Origin: Ruminococcus sp.
GTDB lineage: Bacteria; Bacillota; Clostridia; Oscillospirales; Ruminococcaceae
Length of the DNA stretch: 64,000 nt
Direction: 5' to 3'
Assembly: GCA_019420505.1 (NCBI GenBank)
Contig: JAHZHC010000027.1
Span: 291,678 to 355,677 of the forward strand
Made by a program: the position numbers and the translations under genes. Shown here one piece after another: positions 26,267-34,694 of this stretch; within the stretch, counting starts at the first letter, position 1; each line of letters starts with the position of its first letter. A model generated the notes under the pieces. It searched no databases and was not told where the DNA came from. It saw nothing but the letters and a program-made list of their open reading frames with translations.

Positions 26267-26701
26267 ATGAACCAACTATTATTGAATACTGCACAGCTTC
26301 TTTTAAAGGGTACAGACAGAAACCTTGATGCAGGAACTGTTTCTTCTGTAGTTATAACAGGAATTGTTGTTGTTTTTATTGGATTAATACTTTTAATATT
26401 TTTTGTATTCCTTTACGGAAAAATTTTCGAAGGTATAAATAATAAAAAAATTAAAAAATCACAAAAAATACTTGAAGAGAAATCGGCAGCCCTTCCTAAT
26501 CAAAAAACAGCTAAACCCGTTTCGGTTCCGATAATTGAAAACGGAATAGATGAAGAGATTGTTGCGGTAATATCTGCTGCAGTTGCCGCAATGAGTTCAG
26601 GTTCAGGTAAGAAGCTCGCTTTAAAAAGTGTTAAATATGCTAAGCCAAGCCGTCCGGTATGGGCAAATGCAGGCATTGCTGAAAATACAAGACCTTTTTA
26701 G
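26267..26701 (+). CDS. OadG-family sodium pump decarboxylase gamma subunit
   Basis: The 144-residue protein has one membrane helix (VVITGIVVVFIGLILLIFFV, about residues 28-47) and a cytoplasmic tail with a hydrophilic linker and the short conserved IDEEIVAVISAAVAAMS block. It matches the gamma subunit that anchors sodium-translocating oxaloacetate or methylmalonyl-CoA decarboxylases. AAGGAGA precedes the ATG at 26267; the longer reading starts upstream of that site. Its partner beta subunit follows, but no carboxyltransferase or biotin-carrier gene is adjacent. Confidence 0.85.
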   Translation: MNQLLLNTAQLLLKGTDRNLDAGTVSSVVITGIVVVFIGLILLIFFVFLYGKIFEGINNKKIKKSQKILEEKSAALPNQKTAKPVSVPIIENGIDEEIVAVISAAVAAMSSGSGKKLALKSVKYAKPSRPVWANAGIAENTRPF

Positions 26702-26749
26702 TTTTACTAATATATTTACTTTTTATTTTGAAAGGATAGTGGGAAGATA

Positions 26750-27991
26750 ATGAGTATTATCAACAGTTTCTTGGAAACTCTTGCTGACTTGGCTCAGGAA
26801 TCCGGCTTTGCGGGATTTTTGGTCGATGGCGGCTGGAAAAACATAATAATGATACTTATTTCGTTTTTATTTATGTATCTGGCAATTTCAAAGGGTTTTG
26901 AACCTTTGCTTCTTCTGCCGATTTCATTTGGCATGCTGTTGACAAACCTCCCGGGTGCCGGAATGTATCATCCGGAATTCTGGGATTATTCTACTGTAAC
27001 GGAAGCGAGCGGAGCAGTCAACGACCACTACATAGATTACGGCAATATTCTTCAGCACGGAGGTTTGCTGGATATACTGTATATGGGCGTTAAGCTTCAG
27101 ATTTATCCTCCTTTGATTTTTTTGGGTATTGGTGCAATGACCGATTTCGGTCCGCTTATTGCTAATCCTAAAAGCTTTTTGCTTGGTGCTGCAGCACAGG
27201 GCGGTATTTTCTTCACATTCATCGGTGCGGCAGTGTTGGGAATGAGTGCCGCAGAGTGTGGTTCTATTGCTATTATCGGTGGAGCTGACGGTCCTACGGC
27301 TATTTATGTTTCATCAAAACTGCTTTCAAAAACAGATGATATCGGTGTAGGAACTATTGCGCTTGCCGCATACACATATATGGCTTTGGTACCGATTATT
27401 CAACCTCCGATAATGAGAGCCCTTACAACTAAGAAAGAGCGTTCTGTGGTAATGGGACAGTTAAGATCGGTTTCAAAAATAGAAAAGCTTATTTTCCCGG
27501 TACTTGTAACAGTTATAATTTCACTGATGGTTCCGTCGGCAGCGCCGCTTGTTGGTATGCTTATGTTCGGTAATCTGCTTAAAGAAAGCGGATGCTGTGA
27601 TCGTATTGCAAAAACAGCACAAAATGAATTAATGAATATAATTACAATATTCCTTGGAGTATCTGTTGGTGCGACTACAAGAGCTGATAAGATTATTTCT
27701 CTCGCATTCGGCAAGGTTATTCTTTTAGGAGTAATAGCATTTTCAATAGGTACGGCCTGCGGTGTATTGCTTGGAAAACTTATGTATATCATTTCAAAGG
27801 GTAAAATTAATCCGCTTATCGGTTCAGCAGGTGTTTCGGCAGTTCCGATGGCTGCACGTGTTTCCCAGAAGGTCGGACAGGAGGAAGTTCCCACAAACTA
27901 TCTTCTCATGCACGCAATGGGTCCGAACGTTGCAGGTGTTATCGGCTCAGCGGTAGCAGCAGGTGTATTATTAAGCATTGTACAGGTTTAG
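26750..27991 (+). CDS. oadB: Sodium-translocating decarboxylase beta subunit
   Basis: The 413-residue polytopic membrane protein couples decarboxylation of a biotin-bound carboxyl group to sodium export. Family motifs include LPGAGMYHPEFWD, GAMTDFGPLIANP, the strongly conserved IIGGADGPTAIYVSSKL, VSVGATTRADKI and PTNYLLMHAMGPNVAGVIGS. Length is typical for OadB/MmdB/GcdB. Which acyl substrate is used depends on the missing alpha subunit. AAAGGATAG precedes the ATG and oadG lies 48 bases upstream. Confidence 0.92.
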   Translation: MSIINSFLETLADLAQESGFAGFLVDGGWKNIIMILISFLFMYLAISKGFEPLLLLPISFGMLLTNLPGAGMYHPEFWDYSTVTEASGAVNDHYIDYGNILQHGGLLDILYMGVKLQIYPPLIFLGIGAMTDFGPLIANPKSFLLGAAAQGGIFFTFIGAAVLGMSAAECGSIAIIGGADGPTAIYVSSKLLSKTDDIGVGTIALAAYTYMALVPIIQPPIMRALTTKKERSVVMGQLRSVSKIEKLIFPVLVTVIISLMVPSAAPLVGMLMFGNLLKESGCCDRIAKTAQNELMNIITIFLGVSVGATTRADKIISLAFGKVILLGVIAFSIGTACGVLLGKLMYIISKGKINPLIGSAGVSAVPMAARVSQKVGQEEVPTNYLLMHAMGPNVAGVIGSAVAAGVLLSIVQV

Positions 27992-28005
27992 TTTGAGATA
28001 AAAAG

Positions 28006-28037
28006 AATGACGGGGTAATTCTGCCCGTCATTTTTTG
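28006..28037 (+). terminator. Terminator after oadB
   Basis: A perfect 9-bp stem AATGACGGG/CCCGTCATT (28006-28014 with 28024-28032) runs into a T tract. Confidence 0.8.
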
Positions 28038-28051
28038 TATAGGAGATTTTT

Positions 28052-28633
28052 ATGGAAAGTAAATTTTTTGCCGTTATATCCCGAATGAAATATATTAATC
28101 GCTGGTCGCTTATGAGGAATACTATTAAAGAAAATATAAGCGAGCATTCTCTTGAAACTGCGTTTATTGCGCATGCTTTGGCATTGCTCAGAAATAAACG
28201 TTTTGGAGGAAATGTTAATCCAGAACGATGTGCTTTGCTTGCAATGTTTCATGATACTACTGAAATTATAACAGGAGATTTGCCGACACCTGTTAAATAT
28301 TATAATCCTCAGATAAAAAATGCATACGGAGAAATTGAGGATAATGCTAAAAGACAACTATTATCATATCTTCCTGAAGATATGAGGGATGATTATGAAC
28401 CGCTGTTTGCCAGAACGGTGGAAGAATCGGAACTCTGGGATCTGGTTAAGGGTGCGGATAAGATATCTGCATTGATAAAGTGTATAGAGGAGAAGCAAAT
28501 GGGGAACAGTGATTTTACTTCTGCTGAAAAAAGCACCTATCAAGCTATAAAGGCTTTAAACCTGCCTGAAGCAGAGGTTTTTCTTCAGGAATTTATGCCG
28601 TCATATAATCTGACCTTAGATGAACAGGCTTGA
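28052..28633 (+). CDS. YfbR-like 5'-deoxynucleotidase (HD domain)
   Basis: The 193-residue HD protein shows the YfbR pattern: RWSLMRNTIKENISEHSLE near residue 18, the HD pair in LLAMFHDTTEIITGDLPTPVKY (about 66-87), ARTVEESELWDLVKGADKISALIKC further on. YfbR enzymes dephosphorylate deoxyribonucleoside 5'-monophosphates, tuning dNTP pools. The IGDLPTPVKY-type block is distinctive of this group. AGGAGA precedes the ATG, just after the oadB terminator. Confidence 0.88.
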   Translation: MESKFFAVISRMKYINRWSLMRNTIKENISEHSLETAFIAHALALLRNKRFGGNVNPERCALLAMFHDTTEIITGDLPTPVKYYNPQIKNAYGEIEDNAKRQLLSYLPEDMRDDYEPLFARTVEESELWDLVKGADKISALIKCIEEKQMGNSDFTSAEKSTYQAIKALNLPEAEVFLQEFMPSYNLTLDEQA

Positions 28634-28658
28634 TTTTTGCTAAAATGTCCCTATTCTC

Positions 28659-28687
28659 TTGCAAAATAAATTGTCCTGTGATATAAT
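28659..28687 (+). promoter_or_regulatory. Sigma-A promoter for the Gls24/FakA unit
   Basis: TTGCAA (28659-28664) and TATAAT (28682-28687) with a 17-base spacer, about 40 bases before the Gls24 gene. Confidence 0.65.
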
Positions 28688-28729
28688 TATAAATATATAT
28701 GCCTTATTTTTTTGTTGGGAGTGATTTTT

Positions 28730-29089
28730 GTGATTAAAGTCAGTAACCATTTGGGTACAATAAAAATATCAAATAAATATCTCAGAGATATTATTTCTAA
28801 TACTGTTGAAAGCTGCTTTGGGGTTGCGGGTATGAATTCCTATGGAGCAGTTCAGGGAGCAGAGCGTGTTTTTTTAGGCAAAAAAAGATTGTCTAACAAA
28901 GGCGTTATAATAAGACAGAAAAATAATCTGCTTTCTATTGATTTGCATATTACGGTTACTTATGGTGTAAATGTTGCCGCAGTAACAAACAGTATAATCC
29001 ATAAAGTACAGTTTGTCCTCAGTGACAGAACCGGAATAGAGGTTTCAGAAATTAATGTTTTTATAGACAAGGTAATAGAGAATAATTAA
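28730..29089 (+). CDS. Asp23/Gls24-family protein
   Basis: The 119-residue protein matches the short Asp23/Gls24 (YloU) type, with GTIKISNKYLRDIISNTVESC, GVAGMN and a late DLHITVTYGVNVAAVTNSI followed by VSEINVFIDKV. In Firmicutes this gene nearly always precedes the DAK2-domain kinase gene, as it does here; it is linked to envelope stress or to fatty acid kinase function. GTG 28730 is chosen as start because GGGAGTG lies six bases upstream, while the longer TTG reading begins before that site. Confidence 0.88.
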   Translation: MIKVSNHLGTIKISNKYLRDIISNTVESCFGVAGMNSYGAVQGAERVFLGKKRLSNKGVIIRQKNNLLSIDLHITVTYGVNVAAVTNSIIHKVQFVLSDRTGIEVSEINVFIDKVIENN

Positions 29090-29108
29090 TAATTGGGAGG
29101 AAATGTTT

Positions 29109-30740
29109 GTGATAAGCGGAAAGTTATTGCGTGACGCATTTATCAGCGGTGCAAACAGTATTTCAAATAAGAAAAAGTCAGTTGACGAGCTTAATGTCTT
29201 TCCGGTGCCGGATGGAGATACCGGAACTAATATGTCTATGACAATGGGCAATGCTCTTGCTGAACTTAAATTGATGAATGATAATGTTCATTGTTCAGCA
29301 GTTGCAGAGGCAACAGCGTCAGCGCTGCTTAGAGGAGCAAGGGGTAATTCGGGTGTTATTCTTTCTTTAATTTTCAGAGGATTTTCAAAAGCTTTTGCCG
29401 GACAGAAAAACATAGGAAGCGAACAGCTTGTTCGTGCTCTTGAATTGGGTGTTGAGGGAGCATATAAATCTGTAATGAAGCCGACTGAGGGAACGATACT
29501 TACAGTTGCAAGGGAATCGGCGGAAAAGGCAAGGGAATTGCTTCATTCAACCAATGATCCTGTGGTTATCTGGGAAGAGGTTTGCCGTCAGGCTGAAATA
29601 TCTCTTAATGAAACCCCGAAGCTTTTGCCTGCGTTGGCAAAGGCAGGAGTAGTTGATGCAGGAGGCATGGGGTTACTTGTTATTTTTACTGCTATCAAAG
29701 AAGTTTTTAAAGGCGGGGAAATAATTCAGGCTTTAAGCCCTGATGATAAATCCGTTACGGTTGAAACCTTTTCATCAGCAGTTGGACAATATGATGAAGA
29801 AATTCATTTTACCTACTGTACAGAAATGCTTATCACAAAATCTGATGATTCTGAAGACTGCTCAAAGCTTCGTGCATATCTTGAAACAATTGGTGATTGT
29901 GTTGTTGTAGTTGAAGATGATGAGATTATCAAAGTTCATGTTCATACAAACGATCCGGGTAAGGCATTACAAAAAGCCCTCGATTTTGGATATATAAATT
30001 TGCCAAAAGTTGAGAATATGAAGCTTCAGCATGAGAAAAAACAAAAGGAAGTAAAACAAGAGTTTGTACCTGTCAAGCCTGAAAAACAATATGGATTTGT
30101 TGCAGTTGCTGCCGGTAAGGGTATTGAAGCTATGTTCAGAGATATCGGAGTGGATTGTATAGTTCGTGGAGGACAGACAATGAATCCGTCTACGGAAGAT
30201 ATTTTGGCGGCAATTATGTCTTGTCCGGCTGAAACGGTGTTTGTGCTTCCTAACAATAAAAATATTATTATGGCGGCAGAGCAGGCAGTCAGACTTGCAG
30301 ACAGAAAAGTATGTGTGCTTCAGACAAGAACTATACCTCAGGGAATGGCTGCGATGTTAGCTTTTGATCCGGACAATGATTTCAATGACAATCGTTTGGC
30401 GATGACTAAAGCACTTGAAGGAGTTTCAACGGGTCAGATAACTTTTGCAGCAAGAGATTCAGATTTTGAAGGTCATTCAATAAAGCAGGGTGAAATTTTA
30501 TGTATGGATAATGGAAAACTTGCGTTTGTTGAAAAAGACCTTGCTAAAGCTGCATTTAAACTTACCAAAAAACTTGTAAAGAGTGACAGCTCCTTTATAA
30601 CGATTCTATATGGATCTGATGTGACTGATGAAGCTGCTGAGGCTTTGCAGAAACAAATTTCAAATAAATTCAGTAATCTTGATGTAAATCTCATAAACGG
30701 CGGACAACCTGTTTATTACTATATTATTTCTGTTGAATAA
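29109..30740 (+). CDS. fakA: Fatty acid kinase catalytic subunit (DAK2-domain, YloV/FakA)
   Basis: The 543-residue protein has an N-terminal DAK2 kinase domain containing DELNVFPVPDGDTGTNMSMT, in which the aspartates bind Mg-ATP, and GARGNSGVILSLIFRG. A middle domain with CTEMLI and VHVHTNDPG and a C-terminal domain complete the FakA layout. With a FakB (DegV) partner, FakA phosphorylates exogenous fatty acids for phospholipid synthesis; no fakB is in this window. GTG 29109 has GGGAGG eight bases upstream; ATG 29103 is too close to it. Confidence 0.9.
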   Translation: MISGKLLRDAFISGANSISNKKKSVDELNVFPVPDGDTGTNMSMTMGNALAELKLMNDNVHCSAVAEATASALLRGARGNSGVILSLIFRGFSKAFAGQKNIGSEQLVRALELGVEGAYKSVMKPTEGTILTVARESAEKARELLHSTNDPVVIWEEVCRQAEISLNETPKLLPALAKAGVVDAGGMGLLVIFTAIKEVFKGGEIIQALSPDDKSVTVETFSSAVGQYDEEIHFTYCTEMLITKSDDSEDCSKLRAYLETIGDCVVVVEDDEIIKVHVHTNDPGKALQKALDFGYINLPKVENMKLQHEKKQKEVKQEFVPVKPEKQYGFVAVAAGKGIEAMFRDIGVDCIVRGGQTMNPSTEDILAAIMSCPAETVFVLPNNKNIIMAAEQAVRLADRKVCVLQTRTIPQGMAAMLAFDPDNDFNDNRLAMTKALEGVSTGQITFAARDSDFEGHSIKQGEILCMDNGKLAFVEKDLAKAAFKLTKKLVKSDSSFITILYGSDVTDEAAEALQKQISNKFSNLDVNLINGGQPVYYYIISVE

Positions 30741-30745
30741 TATTT

Positions 30746-30786
30746 ACTCGCTTGCGTCACTTATTTGGGCGTAGGCGAGTTTTTTG
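30746..30786 (+). terminator. Terminator of the Gls24/FakA unit
   Basis: A stem with arms ACTCGC and GCGAGT (30746-30751 with 30775-30780) and further partial pairing inside, followed by a T tract. Confidence 0.7.
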
Positions 30787-30914
30787 TAAGAAAAGTTCGC
30801 CATGGCTAACTTGAAAATAGTGCAAGATTTATATAATTTTAATAATAATTAATATGTAGTTTGTTAAATTTGCTCTAACATTTGCGGCTTTTTAACCTTT
30901 ATATCAATTTTTTC

Positions 30915-30969
30915 TTGACAATAATGTAATGTAGTGATAAAATAAAAGCGAAGGTTAGCATATACTAAC
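30915..30969 (+). promoter_or_regulatory. feo promoter with DtxR-like operator
   Basis: TTGACA (30915-30920) and TAAAAT (30938-30943) are 17 bases apart. The inverted repeat GTTAG-N6-CTAAC (30954-30969) lies just at or after the expected transcription start. This TTAG/CTAA arrangement resembles binding sites of DtxR/IdeR/MntR metal repressors, consistent with iron-repressed feo expression. A similar site precedes feoB. Confidence 0.65.
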
Positions 30970-30992
30970 TATAAAATGTGCGGAGGTGTGTT

Positions 30993-31205
30993 ATGATGCC
31001 TTTAACTATGGCAAAAATAGGGCAAGTTAATTTTATAAAGAAAATCGGAGGTAAGGATCAGACAAAACATTTTCTTGAGAATCTCGGCTTTAACGAGGGC
31101 AGCAGCGTAACAGTCATTTCTGAACTTAACGGAAATGTGATTGTCAGCGTTAAGAATTGCCGTGTCGCTATCAGCAAAGAAATGGCGAATAAAATAATGA
31201 TTTGA
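30993..31205 (+). CDS. feoA: FeoA-domain protein, first copy
   Basis: A 70-residue SH3-like FeoA protein beginning MMPLTMAKIGQVNFIKKIGG, with NLGFNEGSSVTVISELNGNVIVSVKNCRVAIS, the typical small beta-barrel pattern. FeoA proteins bind or regulate the FeoB ferrous iron transporter in the cytoplasm. GGAGGTG lies just upstream; ATG 30993 or 30996 could be used. It is followed 17 bases later by a second feoA. The two copies are only distantly alike. Confidence 0.88.
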   Translation: MMPLTMAKIGQVNFIKKIGGKDQTKHFLENLGFNEGSSVTVISELNGNVIVSVKNCRVAISKEMANKIMI

Positions 31206-31222
31206 TTAGGAGGATAATATTG

Positions 31223-31444
31223 ATGAAAACGCTGAAAGAGGCTAAATGCGGAAATATTGTTAAAGTTATTAAACTACATGGCGAGGGTGCTATTAAACGA
31301 AGAATAATGGATATGGGAATCGTTAAAGGAACGGAAGTATTGGTGCGAAAGGTTGCTCCTTTGGGCGATCCTGTTGAAGTATGCGTAAGAGGGTATGAGC
31401 TTTCAATCAGGAAATCTGACGCTGAGTTAATTGAAATCGCTTAA
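31223..31444 (+). CDS. feoA: FeoA-domain protein, second copy
   Basis: A 73-residue FeoA protein: MKTLKEAKCGNIVKVIKLHGEG, RRIMDMGIVKGTEVLVRKVAPLGDP and VRGYELSIRKSDAELI. It is closer to the consensus FeoA sequence than the first copy, with the RRIMDMGI and APLGDP blocks intact. TAGGAGGA is nine bases before the ATG at 31223. Paired feoA genes before feoB are common in Clostridia. Confidence 0.92.
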   Translation: MKTLKEAKCGNIVKVIKLHGEGAIKRRIMDMGIVKGTEVLVRKVAPLGDPVEVCVRGYELSIRKSDAELIEIA

Positions 31445-31459
31445 TTTTTTGGATTTTAG

Positions 31460-31473
31460 TTAGCAAAGGCTAA
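31460..31473. promoter_or_regulatory. DtxR-like inverted repeat before feoB
   Basis: TTAGC-AAAG-GCTAA is a 5-bp perfect inverted repeat that matches the TTAG-N6-CTAA pattern of the feo promoter operator. It lies between the second feoA and feoB, 27 bases before the feoB ATG. Confidence 0.5.
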
Positions 31474-31500
31474 TTCAAACATATATCGGGAGGAAATATT

Positions 31501-33951
31501 ATGTCAATTACAATTGCTTTGGCCGGTAATCCGAACTCAGGCAAAACTACGTTATTTAATGCTCTGACAGGCGCCAATCAGTTTGTTGGTAACTGGCCGG
31601 GTGTTACTGTTGAAAAAAAAGAGGGTAAATTAAAAGGTCATAAAGATGTGACGATAACCGACTTGCCCGGTATTTATTCTTTGTCGCCATATACACTTGA
31701 AGAGGTTGTGGCAAGAAATTATATCATAAACCAACATCCGGATGTTATTCTGAATATTATTGACGGAACAAACATTGAAAGAAATCTATATTTGTCAACA
31801 CAGCTTATTGAATTAGGTATTCCTGTTGTTATGGCTGTAAACATGATGGATATTGTGAAGAAAAACGGTGATGTCATAAATTTAAAGAGGCTGTCTGAGT
31901 GTCTCGGCTGTCCTATGGTTGAAATATCTGCTTTAAAGGGAAAAGGCGTTAAAGAAGCGGCTGAAAAAGCAGTTTTAACTGCAAAAAATCATTTCTCTTC
32001 TAAAATAGTACATAGATTTTCACCAAGTGTTGAACAAGCGCTTGAGGAGATAGAAGATTCAATATATGGTGTTGCAGAAGAACAAAAGCGTTTTTGTGCT
32101 GTAAAGCTTTTTGAACGTGATGATAAAATCAAAGAAGTTATGAGCTCTGTTCCCGATGTGGAAAGCATTATTGTCAGAGTTGAAAATGAATCTGATGATG
32201 ACGCTGAAAGTATTATAACTAATGAAAGATATAATTATATTACTTCAATAATTGGAAAATGTTATGTTAAGAAGAATAAAAGCGGACTTACTACATCGGA
32301 TAAAATAGATAAAGTTGTCACAAACAGATTTTTAGCTTTGCCAATATTCGCTGTTGTTATGTTTATAGTATATTATGTATCTGTATCAACAGTTGGAGGA
32401 CGGGCAACTGATTGGGCGAATGACGGTTTATTCAGTGATGGCTGGCATCTTCTCGGTATAGGTTCATCCAAGTATGAGGATGCTGCTGAAGAATATGAGG
32501 AAAGCAATGCAGGTCCTATTGTTGAAGCTTTTTATGCTGCCGCTCAAGAAAACGGTGCAGTAGACACGGATAAGTCAACGGATGAGGAAACTGTGCTTCT
32601 TGAAGATAAGGCACAGGTTATTACTACAGAAGCTGAGATTTATGATGAAGAAGGCAATTTAACAAAAACAATATTTGTTGATTTCAACAAGTTTAAAGAA
32701 GCGTCAAAAATTGAAGAACCTGATCCTTCTGATTATGGAGTTTGGGTTCCGGGAATTCCGGGGATAATTGAAACCGGTCTTGATAAACTTAATTGTGCTG
32801 ACTGGCTTAAAGGACTTATTATTGACGGTATTATCGGAGGAGTAGGAGCAGTTCTCGGGTTTGTTCCGCAAATGCTTGTTTTGTTTATATTTCTTGCATT
32901 TCTTGAAAGCTGTGGCTATATGGCAAGAGTGGCATTCTTTATGGATAGAATTTTCAGAAAATTCGGATTGTCAGGTAAATCGTTCATTCCAATGCTTATA
33001 GGTACAGGCTGTGGTATTCCGGGAATAATGGCAAGCCGTACCATCGAAAGTGAACGTGACCGACGCATGACGATAATGACAACGACTTTCATTCCTTGCG
33101 GAGCAAAGCTTCCAATTATCGCTCTCATTGCCGGGGCTTTGTTTGACAATGCAGGTTGGGTTGCAGTTTCGGCATATTTTATCGGAGTGGCTGCAATTAT
33201 TATTTCAGGTATTATGCTTAAGAAAACAAAGATGTTTTCAGGTGATCCTGCACCGTTTGTAATGGAGCTTCCTGCATATCATTTGCCGACAGTAGGTAAT
33301 GTGCTTCGTTCGATGTGGGAAAGAGCATGGAGTTTTATCAAAAAAGCCGGTACAATAATCCTGCTTTCAGCTATTGTATTATGGTTCCTTCAGGCATTCG
33401 GATGGTCAGACGGCGAGTTCGGTATGGTTGAATATGAAGACTCCATACTTAATTATATAGGAAAAGGAATTGCGTGGATATTTGCTCCGCTCGGCTGGGG
33501 GCGCAGTGAAGCGGCTGTTGCTACAATCACAGGTCTTATTGCTAAGGAAAATGTTGTCGGTACATTCGGCGTATTATTCGGCGGTTTTGATGAAGTTGCA
33601 GAAAACGGTTGGGAAATCTGGACGAATATGCGTGAAGTATTTACACCGCTTGCAGCATATTCATTCCTTATATTTAACCTTCTTTGTGCGCCATGCTTTG
33701 CAGCAATGGGAGCTATTAAGCGTGAAATGAACAATGGCAGATGGACGGCATTTGCTATCGGATATCAGTGTTTATTTGCTTATGCTGTATCGTTAATCGT
33801 TTTCCAGATCGGAAGTATATTCACCGGCAGTATTAACGTTTTAGGTCTTATATTTGCAGTAATACTTTTAGCACTAATGATTTATATGCTATTCAAACCC
33901 TATAAAGAAAGCAACAGGTTGGCGAAAAAGATTAAAGTTGCTGCGAAATAA
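31501..33951 (+). CDS. feoB: Ferrous iron transporter FeoB
   Basis: FeoB imports Fe(II) across the cytoplasmic membrane. The 816-residue protein starts with a GTPase domain: G1 GNPNSGKTT (residues 9-17), G3 DLPG, G4 in AVNMMDIV. A helical insertion domain follows, then the membrane domain from about residue 280 with Gate motifs MLIGTGCGIPGIMASRTIE and FIPCGAKLPII. Between the first and second membrane segments lies an unusually long acidic, probably extracellular stretch (about residues 305-425). GGGAGGA precedes the ATG. It is the core of the feoA-feoA-feoB-Cys-rich operon. Confidence 0.95.
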   Translation: MSITIALAGNPNSGKTTLFNALTGANQFVGNWPGVTVEKKEGKLKGHKDVTITDLPGIYSLSPYTLEEVVARNYIINQHPDVILNIIDGTNIERNLYLSTQLIELGIPVVMAVNMMDIVKKNGDVINLKRLSECLGCPMVEISALKGKGVKEAAEKAVLTAKNHFSSKIVHRFSPSVEQALEEIEDSIYGVAEEQKRFCAVKLFERDDKIKEVMSSVPDVESIIVRVENESDDDAESIITNERYNYITSIIGKCYVKKNKSGLTTSDKIDKVVTNRFLALPIFAVVMFIVYYVSVSTVGGRATDWANDGLFSDGWHLLGIGSSKYEDAAEEYEESNAGPIVEAFYAAAQENGAVDTDKSTDEETVLLEDKAQVITTEAEIYDEEGNLTKTIFVDFNKFKEASKIEEPDPSDYGVWVPGIPGIIETGLDKLNCADWLKGLIIDGIIGGVGAVLGFVPQMLVLFIFLAFLESCGYMARVAFFMDRIFRKFGLSGKSFIPMLIGTGCGIPGIMASRTIESERDRRMTIMTTTFIPCGAKLPIIALIAGALFDNAGWVAVSAYFIGVAAIIISGIMLKKTKMFSGDPAPFVMELPAYHLPTVGNVLRSMWERAWSFIKKAGTIILLSAIVLWFLQAFGWSDGEFGMVEYEDSILNYIGKGIAWIFAPLGWGRSEAAVATITGLIAKENVVGTFGVLFGGFDEVAENGWEIWTNMREVFTPLAAYSFLIFNLLCAPCFAAMGAIKREMNNGRWTAFAIGYQCLFAYAVSLIVFQIGSIFTGSINVLGLIFAVILLALMIYMLFKPYKESNRLAKKIKVAAK

Positions 33952-33974
33952 TAAAAGTGAAGGAGAATTCCGCA

Positions 33975-34145
33975 ATGCATTTTATAACTGAAAATATAGG
34001 CACTATAATAGTAGGAATAATTATTCTTGCGGTAGTTGCAGGAATAACAGTTAAGCTTATCAGAGACAAGAACAAAGGGAAAACCTCCTGTGGCTGCGGA
34101 TGTTCCAATTGTCCGTCATCAGGTATTTGTCATAAAAATAATTAA
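33975..34145 (+). CDS. FeoB-associated Cys-rich membrane protein
   Basis: A 56-residue protein with one membrane helix (about residues 8-27), a short basic stretch and a cysteine-rich tail containing SCGCGCSNCPSSGICHK. It matches the family of small Cys-rich proteins encoded directly after feoB in Firmicutes, thought to assist iron handling. ATG 33975 has AGGAG nine bases upstream; the GTG reading begins before that site. Confidence 0.85.
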   Translation: MHFITENIGTIIVGIIILAVVAGITVKLIRDKNKGKTSCGCGCSNCPSSGICHKNN

Positions 34146-34155
34146 AGCTTTATGC

Positions 34156-34177
34156 CGCTGTTTTCAGCGTTATTTTC
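34156..34177 (+). terminator. Weak terminator after the feo operon
   Basis: CGCTG-TTTT-CAGCG (34156-34169) followed by TTATTTTC. The stem is short, and it overlaps the rnpB -35 region closely. Confidence 0.4.
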
Positions 34178-34178
34178 G

Positions 34179-34207
34179 TTGACAACATTTTTTTAATATG
34201 CTATAAT
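34179..34207 (+). promoter_or_regulatory. rnpB promoter
   Basis: TTGACA (34179-34184) and TATAAT (34202-34207), 17-base spacer. The start predicted from this is close to 34213, which agrees with the 5' end of the RNase P RNA. Confidence 0.85.
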
Positions 34208-34212
34208 ATATC

Positions 34213-34557
34213 CTGCGAGTAAGCTATGCGATAGCGTGAACGTTAAGTTTATGAGGAAAGTCCGAGCATCATAGAGCAGGATAGCTGATAACATCAGCCG
34301 AGGGCGACCTTAGAGCAAGTGCAACAGAAATATACCGCCGCTTTTGCGGTAAGGGTGGAAAGGCGAGGTAAGAGCTCACCGGAGTAATAGAGATATTACT
34401 GCCATGTAAACCTTATCCGATGCAACACCAATGGTAATCGTTAAGTCAATGGCTGCTCGTCAGACTTGCGGTTATAGGTGGCTTGAACCTTTCGGCAACG
34501 AATGGTCTAGATAGATTATCGCACACGACAAAACTCGGCTTATCGGCTTGGTCGCAG
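34213..34557 (+). ncRNA. rnpB: RNase P RNA
   Basis: This is the catalytic RNA of RNase P, which removes tRNA 5' leaders. Conserved features are the GAGGAAAGTCCGAGC block at about 34253, the CAACAGAAATATACCG region, the GGTAAGGGTGGAAAGGCGAGG stretch, GATGCAACACCAATGG, and the 3' CACGACAAAACTCGGCTTAT. The 5' end CTGCGA (34213-34218) pairs with TCGCAG (34552-34557), defining the outer helix. Exact ends are inferred from that pairing and from the promoter. It has its own promoter and terminator. Confidence 0.93.
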
Positions 34558-34569
34558 TATTAAAAGACA

Positions 34570-34597
34570 GCAGACGTTTCATTCGTCTGCTTTTTTT
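34570..34597 (+). terminator. rnpB terminator
   Basis: GCAGACG-N7-CGTCTGC (34570-34576 with 34584-34590) followed by seven T residues, just after the RNase P RNA. Confidence 0.85.
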
Positions 34598-34619
34598 ATA
34601 ATAAAATTTATTTTACCTC

Positions 34620-34650
34620 TTGACAAACAATATTATATGTCGTATAATAT
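34620..34650 (+). promoter_or_regulatory. padR operon promoter with overlapping palindrome
   Basis: TTGACA (34620-34625) and TATAAT (34643-34648) are 17 bases apart. The perfect inverted repeat ATATTATA-N5-TATAATAT (34630-34650) covers the spacer and the -10 box, a position where a bound PadR dimer would block polymerase; autoregulation is the likely role. Confidence 0.65.
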
Positions 34651-34694
34651 AGTAAAGTTATATAATAATATAAATTGTGAAAGGAGATTTTAAT

